DNA from: Blattabacterium cuenoti
GTDB lineage: Bacteria > Bacteroidota > Bacteroidia > Flavobacteriales > Blattabacteriaceae
Length of the DNA: 64,000 nt
Direction of reading: 5' to 3'
Assembly (NCBI RefSeq): GCF_014251555.1
Contig: NZ_CP059190.1
Span: forward strand, 44,701 to 108,700
A program made the translations under genes and the position numbers. This document shows positions 1 to 8,853 of the stretch, piece by piece. Below the pieces are notes generated by a model. It saw nothing but the letters and a program-made list of their open reading frames with translations. It did not search any database and was not told the origin of the DNA. Within the stretch, counting starts at the first letter, position 1. Every line of letters starts with the position of its first letter.

Positions 1-217
1 ATATCGCTCCTCTCCCTACAAATATAAATATAAAGAAACAGCCCTAATCCCTATCAAAGAAAAAATTTCTTTGAAATTTTTTGCCTATAGTTTAAATATG
101 CCTTATCAAGATTTAATTCTTCTAAATCCACAATATCTTGTGGATCTTATTCCTCCTGGAAATAAGTTTTTTTTGAGATTACCAAAAAACAAAGTTTTCT
201 TTTTAAAAAAAAAATAG
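1..217 (+). CDS. 3' end of a membrane-bound lytic murein transglycosylase (MltD-like), partial
   Basis: The frame beginning at base 2 is open to a TAG at 215-217 and gives about 71 C-terminal residues. The tail contains SLNMPYQDLILLNP followed by DLIPPG and LRLPKN. This is how the linker and LysM-like end of flavobacterial MltD-type lytic transglycosylases looks: a helix, 'LNP', then 'IPP...LRLP'. These enzymes cleave peptidoglycan glycan strands in the periplasm. The catalytic domain lies outside the window, so the call rests only on this C-terminal pattern. The gene ends about 55 bases before recA on the same strand. Confidence 0.6.
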   Translation, partial: YRSSPYKYKYKETALIPIKEKISLKFFAYSLNMPYQDLILLNPQYLVDLIPPGNKFFLRLPKNKVFFLKKK

Positions 218-271
218 TGAAGCATATATTATATATGTGATAACTAAAGTTTCCTTAACATTTTCAAAATT

Positions 272-1267
272 ATGAACGAAAAAATTGAACAAAAAAGAAA
301 ATCCTTAGAACTTGTTCTAGAAAAAATGGATAAAATATATGGGAAAGGAACTGTTATGCGAATGGGAGATTCTCATATAGAAAATTTAGAAATTATTTCT
401 TCTGGATCTTTAAGCTTAGATATAGCTTTGGGAATAAAAGGATTTCCAAAAGGTCGCATTATTGAAATATTTGGACCAGAATCTTCAGGAAAAACTACTT
501 TAGCTTTACATGCAATAACTCAATCTCAAAAAAAAGGAGGTTTCGCTGGTTTTATTGATGCGGAACATGCTTTTGACTGTATTTATGCTCAAAAAATAGG
601 AGTTAACATCAAAGAGTTAATAATATCTCAACCAGATAATGGGGAACAAGCGCTTGAAATAGTAGATAATTTAATTAGATCTGGTGTTATTGATATGATC
701 GTGGTTGATTCTGTGGCAGCTTTAACTCCTAAAAGTGAAATAGAAGGAGAAATGGGTGATTCTAAAATAGGATTACAAGCTAGATTAATGTCTCAAGCTT
801 TGAGAAAGCTAACTTCTAGTATAGGTAAATCAAAAAGCATACTCATATTTATTAATCAATTAAGAGAAAAGATCGGGGTGTATGGAAATCCGGAAGTGAC
901 AACAGGCGGAAATGCTTTGAAATTTTATTCATCAATTCGATTAGACATTCGAAAAGGAAATCAAATCAAGAATGGAGAAAAAATATTAGGAAATAGGACA
1001 AAGGTAAAAGTAGTGAAAAATAAACTTTCTCCTCCTTTTAAAATTGCTGAATTTGATATTATGTACGGGGAAGGAATTTCAAAAATAGGGGAAATCCTGG
1101 ATTTAGGAGTTGATTTAGGAATTATTAAAAAAAATGCATCTTGGTTTAGTTATGGAGATATGAAATTAGGTCAAGGAAGAGATTCTGTAAAAGAATTTTT
1201 AAAAGAAAAGAAAAACATTATAAATGAAATACAAAAAAATATAATAAATCAATATATTCAAAAATAG
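272..1267 (+). CDS. recA: Recombinase RecA
   Basis: RecA polymerises on single-stranded DNA and drives homologous strand exchange and recombinational repair. The 331-residue protein shows Walker [10 protein letters not shown] (68-76), Walker B MIVVD (142-146), the AARL-like helix [13 protein letters not shown] before loop L2, and the L2 region with TTGGNALKF. It ends shortly after the core fold and lacks the acidic tail of E. coli RecA. An oddity: L2 reads KIGVYGNPE where E. coli and relatives I recall read KIGVMFGNPE, so one residue is missing and the key Phe aligns with Tyr204. ATG 272 is the natural start; no Shine-Dalgarno site is evident, as usual in Bacteroidota. The next gene starts 8 bases after the stop. 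Confidence 0.97.
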   Translation: MNEKIEQKRKSLELVLEKMDKIYGKGTVMRMGDSHIENLEIISSGSLSLDIALGIKGFPKGRIIEIFGPESSGKTTLALHAITQSQKKGGFAGFIDAEHAFDCIYAQKIGVNIKELIISQPDNGEQALEIVDNLIRSGVIDMIVVDSVAALTPKSEIEGEMGDSKIGLQARLMSQALRKLTSSIGKSKSILIFINQLREKIGVYGNPEVTTGGNALKFYSSIRLDIRKGNQIKNGEKILGNRTKVKVVKNKLSPPFKIAEFDIMYGEGISKIGEILDLGVDLGIIKKNASWFSYGDMKLGQGRDSVKEFLKEKKNIINEIQKNIINQYIQK

Positions 1268-1275
1268 AAAGTGAT

Positions 1276-2049
1276 ATGAAAATTACTTTTTTAGGAACTG
1301 GAACTTCTCTAGGTGTTCCTATTATTGGATCTAAACATCCAGTGTGTTTATCTAAAAATCCAAAAGATAAAAGACTTAGAAGTTCGGTTTTAATTGAGAA
1401 AGATAAAAAATGTTTTTTAATCGATTGTGGTCCAGATTTTCGTTATCAAATGTTGCGAAACAATCATGAAAAATTGGATGCTATTTTTCTGACACATGAA
1501 CATCATGATCATATAGGAGGATTTGATGATATAAGACCGTTTTATTTTAATATGAATAAAACCATACCTGTTTATGGATTACGTAGAGTTTTAGAGAATT
1601 TAAAAAAAAGATTTTTTTATTTTTTTTCAAAAAATCATAAATCGAATACATCAAAAATATCCATACATGAGTTAGATAGTTATAAAGATTTCTTTTTTGT
1701 AGAATATTTTAAAATTTTTCCTTTATCCATATGGCATGGAGATCTTCCTATTTTAGGTTTTCGTATAGAAAATTTTGCGTACATTACAGACGCAAGCAGC
1801 ATTCCTCTTCAAACAATTCAACAGTTAAAAGGATTAGAGATTTTAGTTTTAAATGTTTTAAGAAAAGCACCTAAACATTCTTCTCAGTTTACGCTTTCCA
1901 AATCTCTGAATGCAATTCAAAAAATTCGTCCTAAAAAAACTTATCTTACTCACATTAGTCATATGCTTGGTTTTCACGAAGAAATCGATACACAATTACC
2001 AAAAAATGTTTACCTAGCTTATGATGGATTAATCATATATGAAACATAA
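1276..2049 (+). CDS. MBL-fold metal-dependent hydrolase (PhnP / RNase Z-like)
   Basis: This 257-residue protein has the metallo-beta-lactamase fold signature. It starts MKITFLGTGTSLGVP, has LIDCGPDFR near residue 50, the metal-binding motif THEHHDHIGG (73-82), a second His in WHGD near 155, YITDAS near 170, and a late His in THISHMLGFH. This layout matches the PhnP-like phosphodiesterase branch found across Flavobacteriia. The natural substrate is not known to me. It follows recA closely on the same strand and may be cotranscribed with it. Confidence 0.8.
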   Translation: MKITFLGTGTSLGVPIIGSKHPVCLSKNPKDKRLRSSVLIEKDKKCFLIDCGPDFRYQMLRNNHEKLDAIFLTHEHHDHIGGFDDIRPFYFNMNKTIPVYGLRRVLENLKKRFFYFFSKNHKSNTSKISIHELDSYKDFFFVEYFKIFPLSIWHGDLPILGFRIENFAYITDASSIPLQTIQQLKGLEILVLNVLRKAPKHSSQFTLSKSLNAIQKIRPKKTYLTHISHMLGFHEEIDTQLPKNVYLAYDGLIIYET

Positions 2050-2051
2050 AA

Positions 2052-2059
2052 TATTTTTG
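2052..2059 (+). promoter_or_regulatory. Candidate -7 element TAnnTTTG upstream of ccs
   Basis: TATTTTTG fits the Bacteroidota -7 consensus TAnnTTTG. It lies at the start of the 102-base gap before the cytochrome c synthase gene. The 16-base context atatttttgcatatta recurs exactly before ilvD (52545-52560). I see no good TTTG -33 element at the usual spacing, so the call is tentative. Confidence 0.4.
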
Positions 2060-2151
2060 CATATTAAGATTTGGATCTCATTTAAATACAATTTATTTAC
2101 TATTGATTTATTTCGAATAACTCGTTTTTATATTTATTAAATACAATTAAT

Positions 2152-5100
2152 ATGCAAACGTTAAAAAAAATTTTTTTTTCAACAAAAATAACTTCTTTTT
2201 TATTTTTATTGTTGGCTATATCTATGGCTATAGCTACTGTTCTGGAACAGAAATATTCTACTGATTTTGCCAAAATATTTGTTTATGAATCTACTTGGTT
2301 TGAAATTATAATGTTATTAATTACAATCAATTTGATAGGAAATATATGGAAATATAAATTATGGAATTATGAAAAATTCCCTCTTTTTATTTTTCATTTA
2401 TCATTTGTATTTCTCTTTATTGGAGGAATTTTTTCTAGGTATTATAGTTTTGAAGGAATCATGTCTATAAGAGAAGGAGAAATTAATAGAAAAATCATTT
2501 CTAGAAAAAATTACATAAAATTAAGAATTAGTCAAGAAAACTATACCAGATTCTATCATGATCCTTATATTCTTTCTTCTTATCATAAGAAATATAAAAG
2601 AAAATTTTTTTTTAAGGATAATCCTTTAAAAATAAAAATTATAGATTACATTCCATGTGCTAAAGTTATTTTTTCTAAAAAAGAACCAGAAGAAAAAATT
2701 ATAAAGATTATTTCAAACAATCAAAAAGGAAGAACGGAAAATTTTCTTAAAGATGGAAATATAACGAAAATCAATGGGGTAATATTTTCTTTAAATAAGA
2801 AAATACCTTTAGGGATACAAATTGTTGAAAAAAATAATAATCTGTTTTTAAATTCTTCTTTTTCAGGAGAATATATAAACATGATTAATAAAAAAAACCA
2901 TTCTTTACTCAAAAATACTTTTGATATTTTAAAAATAAAACATTTATATCGAATAAAAACAGATCATGGAATGATGCAGTGGGTTATTCCCGAAGGAATT
3001 ATGAAAGGAAAATTAGAGTATATCAAATCATGTGAAAAAGAAGAAAATAATAATTTATTAAGTGCTATTACGGCAGAAATATCTTTTCTAAATCAATCCA
3101 AATTAGTGACCTTTTTAGGAGGAAAAAATACAACAAAAATGAGTGATCCTTTATTATTTAAGGATTATCAAATATCCATTGGATATGGATCTATATTTTG
3201 GAATCTTCCTTTTTTATTGCGATTAAATAATTTTAAAATAGAAAATTATCCAGGGTCTGGATTCCCTTCATCTTTTATGAGTCATATCACGCTCATAGAC
3301 AAAAAAAAGAAAAAAAATTATTTGATTTACATGAACAATGTTCTCAATTATAAGGGATATAGGTTTTTTCAATCTGGATATGATCCAGATGGAAAAGGAA
3401 CTCATTTTTCTGTTAATAATGATTATTTAGGAACCTATTTTTCCTATGTAGGTTATTTTTTGATGAGTATAGGGATGTTTTTTACTTTATTTTGGAAAGG
3501 AACTAGATTTAATTATTTGAAAAATAAATTGAGAAATTTATATTCTAAAAATCATTCAATGTTATTTTTCACATTATTTCTATTGTTAGGAAATAATTAT
3601 GTTTCTTTTACTCAAACACATAATCAAGTACATGAATTTAAAAAAATTCCTTTAGAAAATGTTTCTGAAGCTATCCATATTCCTAAAAAACATAGTGAAA
3701 ATTTTGGACGTTTATTAGTACAAGATCATAAAGGAAGAATAAAACCTGTCAATACTATAGCTATTGAACTTCTTAGAAAAATACATAAAAGAAATTTTAT
3801 AGAAAATATAGATGCTAATCAATGGTTTATCTCCATACTTCAAGATAATATATTTTGGACAAAAATACCTTTTATTAAAGTAGATAAAAAAGGAGGATAT
3901 AAATTTTTAAATAAAGTAAAAGCAAATCCAGAATATTATGTTTCTCTGATAGATCTTTATATTTTAGATCCAAAAACATCAAAATTAAAGTTTGTCCTTC
4001 AAGAAGACTATGAAAAAGCTTTTTCTAAAAATCCTATGCAAAGAGACGAATATGATAAAGCGGTACTCAGTCTTAGTGAACGTGTAGGAATTATTCATGA
4101 GATTTTTCAAGGAAAATATATTCGAATTTTTCCTATCCCAAATGATAGGAATCATACTTGGTCTAGTTGGATGATATCAGATTCAAACAGATTAAATCCT
4201 TCAGGTTTTTCTATGTTTAATAATTACCTAAAATCTTTATTTGATGCTCAAAATGAAAAAAATTGGCGAATTGCAGATAATGAAATCAAAAAAATACGAC
4301 TCTATCAAATAAAACATGCTAAATCTATTTTGCCTTCGGAAAACAAAATATCCATAGAAATTATTTATAATAAACTCAATATATTTTATGTTTTATCTTT
4401 CTTATATGCTTTTTTGGGAATAATTATTATTCTTAATTCTTTTTTGATAATTTTTTTTCAAAAAAAATACATGTATTTTTTTTCTAAAGTATTTTTTTTC
4501 ATTTTATCTGTTCTATTTGTTTCAAATTTTTTAGGTTTAATTTTTAGATGGTATATTTCTGAACATGCTCCATGGACTAATGGATATGAATCTGCCATTT
4601 TTATTAGTTTTTGTTTAGTTGGAATAGGTTTTTTATTTTATAAAAATCAATTGGTTTCAGGAATGACAACCTTAATAGCATCTATTTTATTAATGATTGC
4701 ACATGGAAATACAATGGATCCAGAAATAACAAATTTGGTCCCAGTTTTAAAATCTCATTGGTTGATTATACATGTAGCAACAATAACAACCAGTTATGGT
4801 TTTTTTTTAACAGGATCCTTTTTAGGATTTTTTGTGTTACTCTTATATATATTAAAAGCATATTTTCATTATTATAGTAAAATAATTCAAATTCATATTG
4901 AAAAATTAACTATTATTAATGAAATGTGTCTTACCATAGGACTTTTTTTATTAACAATAGGAACTTTTTTAGGTTCAGTCTGGGCAAATAACAGTTGGGG
5001 ACGTTATTGGAGTTGGGATCCAAAAGAAACTTGGGCTCTGATTAGTATTATGATTTATGCTTTTGTATTGCATATTCGTTTGATTCCATGTATGAGAAGT

Positions 5101-5319
5101 ATATTTGCTTTTAATTTTTACAGCATATTGTCAATAAGTTCTATTATTATGACTTATTTTGGAGTCAATTATTACTTGTCTGGATTACATTCTTATGCTA
5201 AGGGAGATCCTGTTTCTGTTCCTTTTTGGATATATTATAGTTTATTAATTTTGTTCATTGTCACAGGTTTCGCTTATTATTCTGCAAAATATCATAACAT
5301 TACAAAAATAGATAAATAA
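2152..5319 (+). CDS. Fused cytochrome c biogenesis protein (ResB-CcsA, system II)
   Basis: At 1055 residues this is a natural fusion of the two system II haem-handling proteins. The N-terminal part (about 1-460) has ResB-type membrane helices and a long periplasmic domain. A middle periplasmic region follows, then a CcsA part (from about 740) with multiple helices and the haem-binding WWD-type segment NSWGRYWSWDPKETW near residue 950. The complex exports haem and attaches it to CXXCH motifs of exported apocytochromes, here most obviously ActA and ActE encoded about 22 kb away. ATG 2152 is the start. The next gene begins 3 bases after the stop. Confidence 0.9.
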   Translation: MQTLKKIFFSTKITSFLFLLLAISMAIATVLEQKYSTDFAKIFVYESTWFEIIMLLITINLIGNIWKYKLWNYEKFPLFIFHLSFVFLFIGGIFSRYYSFEGIMSIREGEINRKIISRKNYIKLRISQENYTRFYHDPYILSSYHKKYKRKFFFKDNPLKIKIIDYIPCAKVIFSKKEPEEKIIKIISNNQKGRTENFLKDGNITKINGVIFSLNKKIPLGIQIVEKNNNLFLNSSFSGEYINMINKKNHSLLKNTFDILKIKHLYRIKTDHGMMQWVIPEGIMKGKLEYIKSCEKEENNNLLSAITAEISFLNQSKLVTFLGGKNTTKMSDPLLFKDYQISIGYGSIFWNLPFLLRLNNFKIENYPGSGFPSSFMSHITLIDKKKKKNYLIYMNNVLNYKGYRFFQSGYDPDGKGTHFSVNNDYLGTYFSYVGYFLMSIGMFFTLFWKGTRFNYLKNKLRNLYSKNHSMLFFTLFLLLGNNYVSFTQTHNQVHEFKKIPLENVSEAIHIPKKHSENFGRLLVQDHKGRIKPVNTIAIELLRKIHKRNFIENIDANQWFISILQDNIFWTKIPFIKVDKKGGYKFLNKVKANPEYYVSLIDLYILDPKTSKLKFVLQEDYEKAFSKNPMQRDEYDKAVLSLSERVGIIHEIFQGKYIRIFPIPNDRNHTWSSWMISDSNRLNPSGFSMFNNYLKSLFDAQNEKNWRIADNEIKKIRLYQIKHAKSILPSENKISIEIIYNKLNIFYVLSFLYAFLGIIIILNSFLIIFFQKKYMYFFSKVFFFILSVLFVSNFLGLIFRWYISEHAPWTNGYESAIFISFCLVGIGFLFYKNQLVSGMTTLIASILLMIAHGNTMDPEITNLVPVLKSHWLIIHVATITTSYGFFLTGSFLGFFVLLLYILKAYFHYYSKIIQIHIEKLTIINEMCLTIGLFLLTIGTFLGSVWANNSWGRYWSWDPKETWALISIMIYAFVLHIRLIPCMRSIFAFNFYSILSISSIIMTYFGVNYYLSGLHSYAKGDPVSVPFWIYYSLLILFIVTGFAYYSAKYHNITKIDK

Positions 5320-5322
5320 ACA

Positions 5323-6126
5323 GTGAATTTTCATTCATCTTTTTTTAAGAAAGCAAAAAAGAAACATTTTAAAAAAAAAGAAAGCACTCTATTTAGAGAT
5401 GCATTTGGAAATTTACATTTTATAAAACGTTTTTTAATTTTCACTTTTGGTTGCATTTCTTATAATCGTTATAATGGATTTAATCAATTACAATTGAAAG
5501 GAACGGAATATCTTAAAGATCTACCTGACAAAAGAGTTTTATTTGTTTCAAATCATCAAACTTATTTTGCAGATGTTTTTGCTATGTTTCATGTATTTTG
5601 TAGTGTAAAAAATGGATTTATAAATAGCATTAAGAATCCTATTTATCTTTTGAATCCAAAAGTGAATCTCTACTATGTGGCGGCTAAAGAAACCATGGAT
5701 CAAGGTTTTTTAACAAAATTATTTACTTATTCTGGAGGAATTACTGTGAAAAGAACATGGAAAGAAGGAGATAAAAAAGTAAATCGTTCTGTGAATATAT
5801 CTGAGATAACTCGTATGGGAATAGCTCTTAATGATGGATGGTTAATTACTTTTCCACAAGGGACAACTCAGGCTTTTGCACCTGGACGAAGAGGGATTGT
5901 TCATGTGATCAGAAAATATAATCCTATTGTTGTTCCTATTGTAATTGATGGATTTCAAAAAGCTTATGATAAAAAAGGAATTCGAATTAAGAAAAAGGGA
6001 GTATTACAGAAAATGAAATTTAAAGAACCTATTCAATTAGATTTAAAAAAAGACTCCACTGAGAATATTATGGAAAAAATAATGGATGCTATAGAACAGT
6101 CGCCTAAATATTATAAGAAAAACTAA
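5323..6126 (+). CDS. 1-acyl-sn-glycerol-3-phosphate acyltransferase family protein
   Basis: A 267-residue PlsC-family acyltransferase, expected to acylate lysophosphatidic acid to phosphatidic acid at the inner membrane. The catalytic block is SNHQTYFAD (76-84), an NH followed by HX5D rather than textbook HX4D; I recall the same form in other flavobacteria. The substrate block FPQGTTQAFAPGRRG is at 177-191. The start is GTG at 5323, 3 bases after the ccs stop. No in-frame ATG lies before the catalytic block, so GTG is the best choice. It sits between ccs and alaS on the same strand. Confidence 0.82.
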   Translation: MNFHSSFFKKAKKKHFKKKESTLFRDAFGNLHFIKRFLIFTFGCISYNRYNGFNQLQLKGTEYLKDLPDKRVLFVSNHQTYFADVFAMFHVFCSVKNGFINSIKNPIYLLNPKVNLYYVAAKETMDQGFLTKLFTYSGGITVKRTWKEGDKKVNRSVNISEITRMGIALNDGWLITFPQGTTQAFAPGRRGIVHVIRKYNPIVVPIVIDGFQKAYDKKGIRIKKKGVLQKMKFKEPIQLDLKKDSTENIMEKIMDAIEQSPKYYKKN

Positions 6127-6146
6127 AAAAACAATAATGATGTATT

Positions 6147-8843
6147 ATGAAATACAAATTGATAAGAGATACTTTTCTTGATTTTTTTCAAAAAAAAAAA
6201 CATAAAATTATTTCTTCTTTTCCTATTCATTCAAAAAATGACCCTACTCTTTTTTTTATCAATGCGGGGATGAATCCTTTTAAAGATTATTTTTTAGGAC
6301 ATGTCAAACCTGATTATTCAAGAATAGTCAATATTCAAAAATGTCTTAGAGTAACTGGTAAGCACAATGATTTGAAAAATGTGGGATATGATAATTATCA
6401 TCACACCATGTTTGAAATGTTAGGAAATTGGTCTTTTGGAGATTATTCCAGAAAAGAAACAATAGAATGGGCTTGGGAGTTATTAGTTGAAGTCTATAAT
6501 ATACCAAAAAAAAACATTTACATATCTGTTTTTATTGGAGACGAAAAAGAAGGATTATCCATAGATCATGAAACTTTAAAGTATTGGCAAACTTTAATAA
6601 ACAAAGATCATATTATTTTTTTTGGAAAAAAAGAAAATTTTTGGGAAATGGGATTGACAGGGCCTTGTGGCCCTTGTTCAGAAATTCATATAGATTTACG
6701 CAATGAAAAAGAAAAACAAACCCTGCCTGGAAAATATCTCATTAACAAGAAACATCCAAAGGTGATAGAAATTTGGAATCTTGTTTTTATAGAGTTCTTA
6801 CGTAAATCAGATGGAACATTAGAAAAACTTCCGATAAAACATGTTGACACGGGGATGGGTTTGGAGAGATTATGTATGGTATTGCAAGGAAAATTTTCTA
6901 GCTATGAAACTGATATTTTCTTTCCAATTATTCAGAATATAAAAGAATCTTTGGGAAAAATTTATAAAGAAGATTTTAACCAAAAAGTATCCATACATAT
7001 AATAGCAGATCATTTGAGGGCCATTGTTTTCTCTATTTCAGATGGTCAATTGCCATCAAACAATGGAGCTGGTTATGTTATAAGACGAATTTTAAGAAGA
7101 GCCGTCATTTATGTTACCCGTTTTTTATATAAAAAGGAGCCTTTTATTTATCAATTTGTAGACTCTTTAGTGAAAGAAATGAAAAGTTCTTTTCCAGAAT
7201 TGAAAGAGAAAATGAAATACATAAAAAATGTGATTTATGAAGAAGAATTATCTTTTTTAAAAGTTATTGACAAAGGAAGTCATAAAATTCAATATATCAT
7301 AGAACAAACTAAAGAAAAAAATGAAAAAATTATTGATGGAAAAACCATTTTTCAATTATATGATACTTATGGTTTCCCTATACAGTTATCTAAAATTTTA
7401 GTTGAAAAAAATAATTTATCAATTGATGAAAATTTATTTTATAAAAAATTGTTAGAACAAAAAAATAGATCCAGAAAAGAAAATAATACAATAGAAAAAA
7501 CAGATTGGATAAAAGTACATCATCATCAATTTATTCACGAAAATGTAAATTTTGTAGGATATGATATGATAGAATGTGATATTTCAATTTTGAAATACAG
7601 AAAAATAGAAAACCAATTAGAGAAAACTCATCATTATGAGTTAGTCTTTTCAAAAACTCCTTTTTATCCTGAAGGAGGAGGCCAGTTGGGAGATACTGGA
7701 TTAATAAAAAGTAAAACGGATGAAATTTTTATTTTCAATACTAAAAAAGAAAATTCCATTATCATACATTCTTCTAAAAAATTGCCTTCAGATGTTTATT
7801 CTTCTTTTAGAGCTATAGTTGATAAAAATAGAAGATCAGAAATTGAAAAAAATCATACTTCTACTCATTTATTACATTTTTCTTTAAAACAAGTTTTAGG
7901 AAATCATATTCAACAAAAAGGTTCTTATGTAGGAGATGATTATTTACGATTTGATTTTTCTCATTATCAAAAAATAACTATTGAAGAATTGCATAAAATA
8001 GAAAATCTAGTCCAAGAATTAATTTTTTTTGATCTTCTTCTAAAAGAAGAAAGATTTACTTCCTTGCAAGAAGCTAAAAAAAACACTTCTTTTTATAAGA
8101 GTGAAATATTCGAAAATAAATACAAACAAAAAGTGCGAGTAATCACTTTTGGAAAGTCGTCTGAATTATGTATTGGGACCCATGTGAAACATACTGGATT
8201 AATTCAAATTTTTAAAATTATATCAGAATCTTCTGTATCATATGGAATACGAAGAATTAAGGCAATCACTTCAAAAAAAGCAATACAATACTTGAAATCA
8301 ATTCATGATCAATATCAATCTTTAAAAAAGATGATGAAATATCCGGAATCTCCTTTGAGGAATTTTATCATTTTACAAAATGAAAATAAAGAATTAAAGA
8401 AAGAAATATCAGAAATACGTTTGCATAAAATTAAAGCACTCAAAAAAGAATATTCTTCAAAAGCTATTCAACTATCTTCAATTAACTATATATGTGATAT
8501 TGATCCATTTCAAGAAAAAGATATGAATCTTATCAAGAAAATCGTTTTGGATTTAAGACATGAAATATCTAATTTATTCATGATTGTGGGATTTCTAAAA
8601 GAAAAAAAACCAGTTATTTTTATATCTATTTCAGATTCTGTCATTCAAAGCAAAAATATTCATGCTCATAAAATAATATGTAAAATGGCATCTTCTATAC
8701 ATGGACAATATTGGGGAAAGTCTTTTTTCGCTACAGCTATAGGAACTGAAAAAAGCGGATTGAGCTTGATTTTAAAAGATACAATAGCTATAAAAAATCA
8801 AATAAACTTTGATAGATATTTAAAATGTTTAAATTTGAAGTAA
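6147..8843 (+). CDS. alaS: Alanyl-tRNA synthetase
   Basis: Charges tRNA-Ala and edits mischarged product. The 898-residue protein has the class II core at the N-terminus (FINAGMNPFKDYFLG, RVTGKHNDL, FEMLGNWSFGDY). It has the editing-site HTSTH at about 570-574 and the second zinc-type motif CIGTHVKHTG at about 675, where CGGTH is usual; a C-terminal coiled region and C-Ala domain follow. A run of 11 A (6190-6200) lies in frame near the N-terminus. ATG 6147 is the start. sucA follows 10 bases after the stop. Confidence 0.96.
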   Translation: MKYKLIRDTFLDFFQKKKHKIISSFPIHSKNDPTLFFINAGMNPFKDYFLGHVKPDYSRIVNIQKCLRVTGKHNDLKNVGYDNYHHTMFEMLGNWSFGDYSRKETIEWAWELLVEVYNIPKKNIYISVFIGDEKEGLSIDHETLKYWQTLINKDHIIFFGKKENFWEMGLTGPCGPCSEIHIDLRNEKEKQTLPGKYLINKKHPKVIEIWNLVFIEFLRKSDGTLEKLPIKHVDTGMGLERLCMVLQGKFSSYETDIFFPIIQNIKESLGKIYKEDFNQKVSIHIIADHLRAIVFSISDGQLPSNNGAGYVIRRILRRAVIYVTRFLYKKEPFIYQFVDSLVKEMKSSFPELKEKMKYIKNVIYEEELSFLKVIDKGSHKIQYIIEQTKEKNEKIIDGKTIFQLYDTYGFPIQLSKILVEKNNLSIDENLFYKKLLEQKNRSRKENNTIEKTDWIKVHHHQFIHENVNFVGYDMIECDISILKYRKIENQLEKTHHYELVFSKTPFYPEGGGQLGDTGLIKSKTDEIFIFNTKKENSIIIHSSKKLPSDVYSSFRAIVDKNRRSEIEKNHTSTHLLHFSLKQVLGNHIQQKGSYVGDDYLRFDFSHYQKITIEELHKIENLVQELIFFDLLLKEERFTSLQEAKKNTSFYKSEIFENKYKQKVRVITFGKSSELCIGTHVKHTGLIQIFKIISESSVSYGIRRIKAITSKKAIQYLKSIHDQYQSLKKMMKYPESPLRNFIILQNENKELKKEISEIRLHKIKALKKEYSSKAIQLSSINYICDIDPFQEKDMNLIKKIVLDLRHEISNLFMIVGFLKEKKPVIFISISDSVIQSKNIHAHKIICKMASSIHGQYWGKSFFATAIGTEKSGLSLILKDTIAIKNQINFDRYLKCLNLK

Positions 8844-8853
8844 AAAATAGTAT

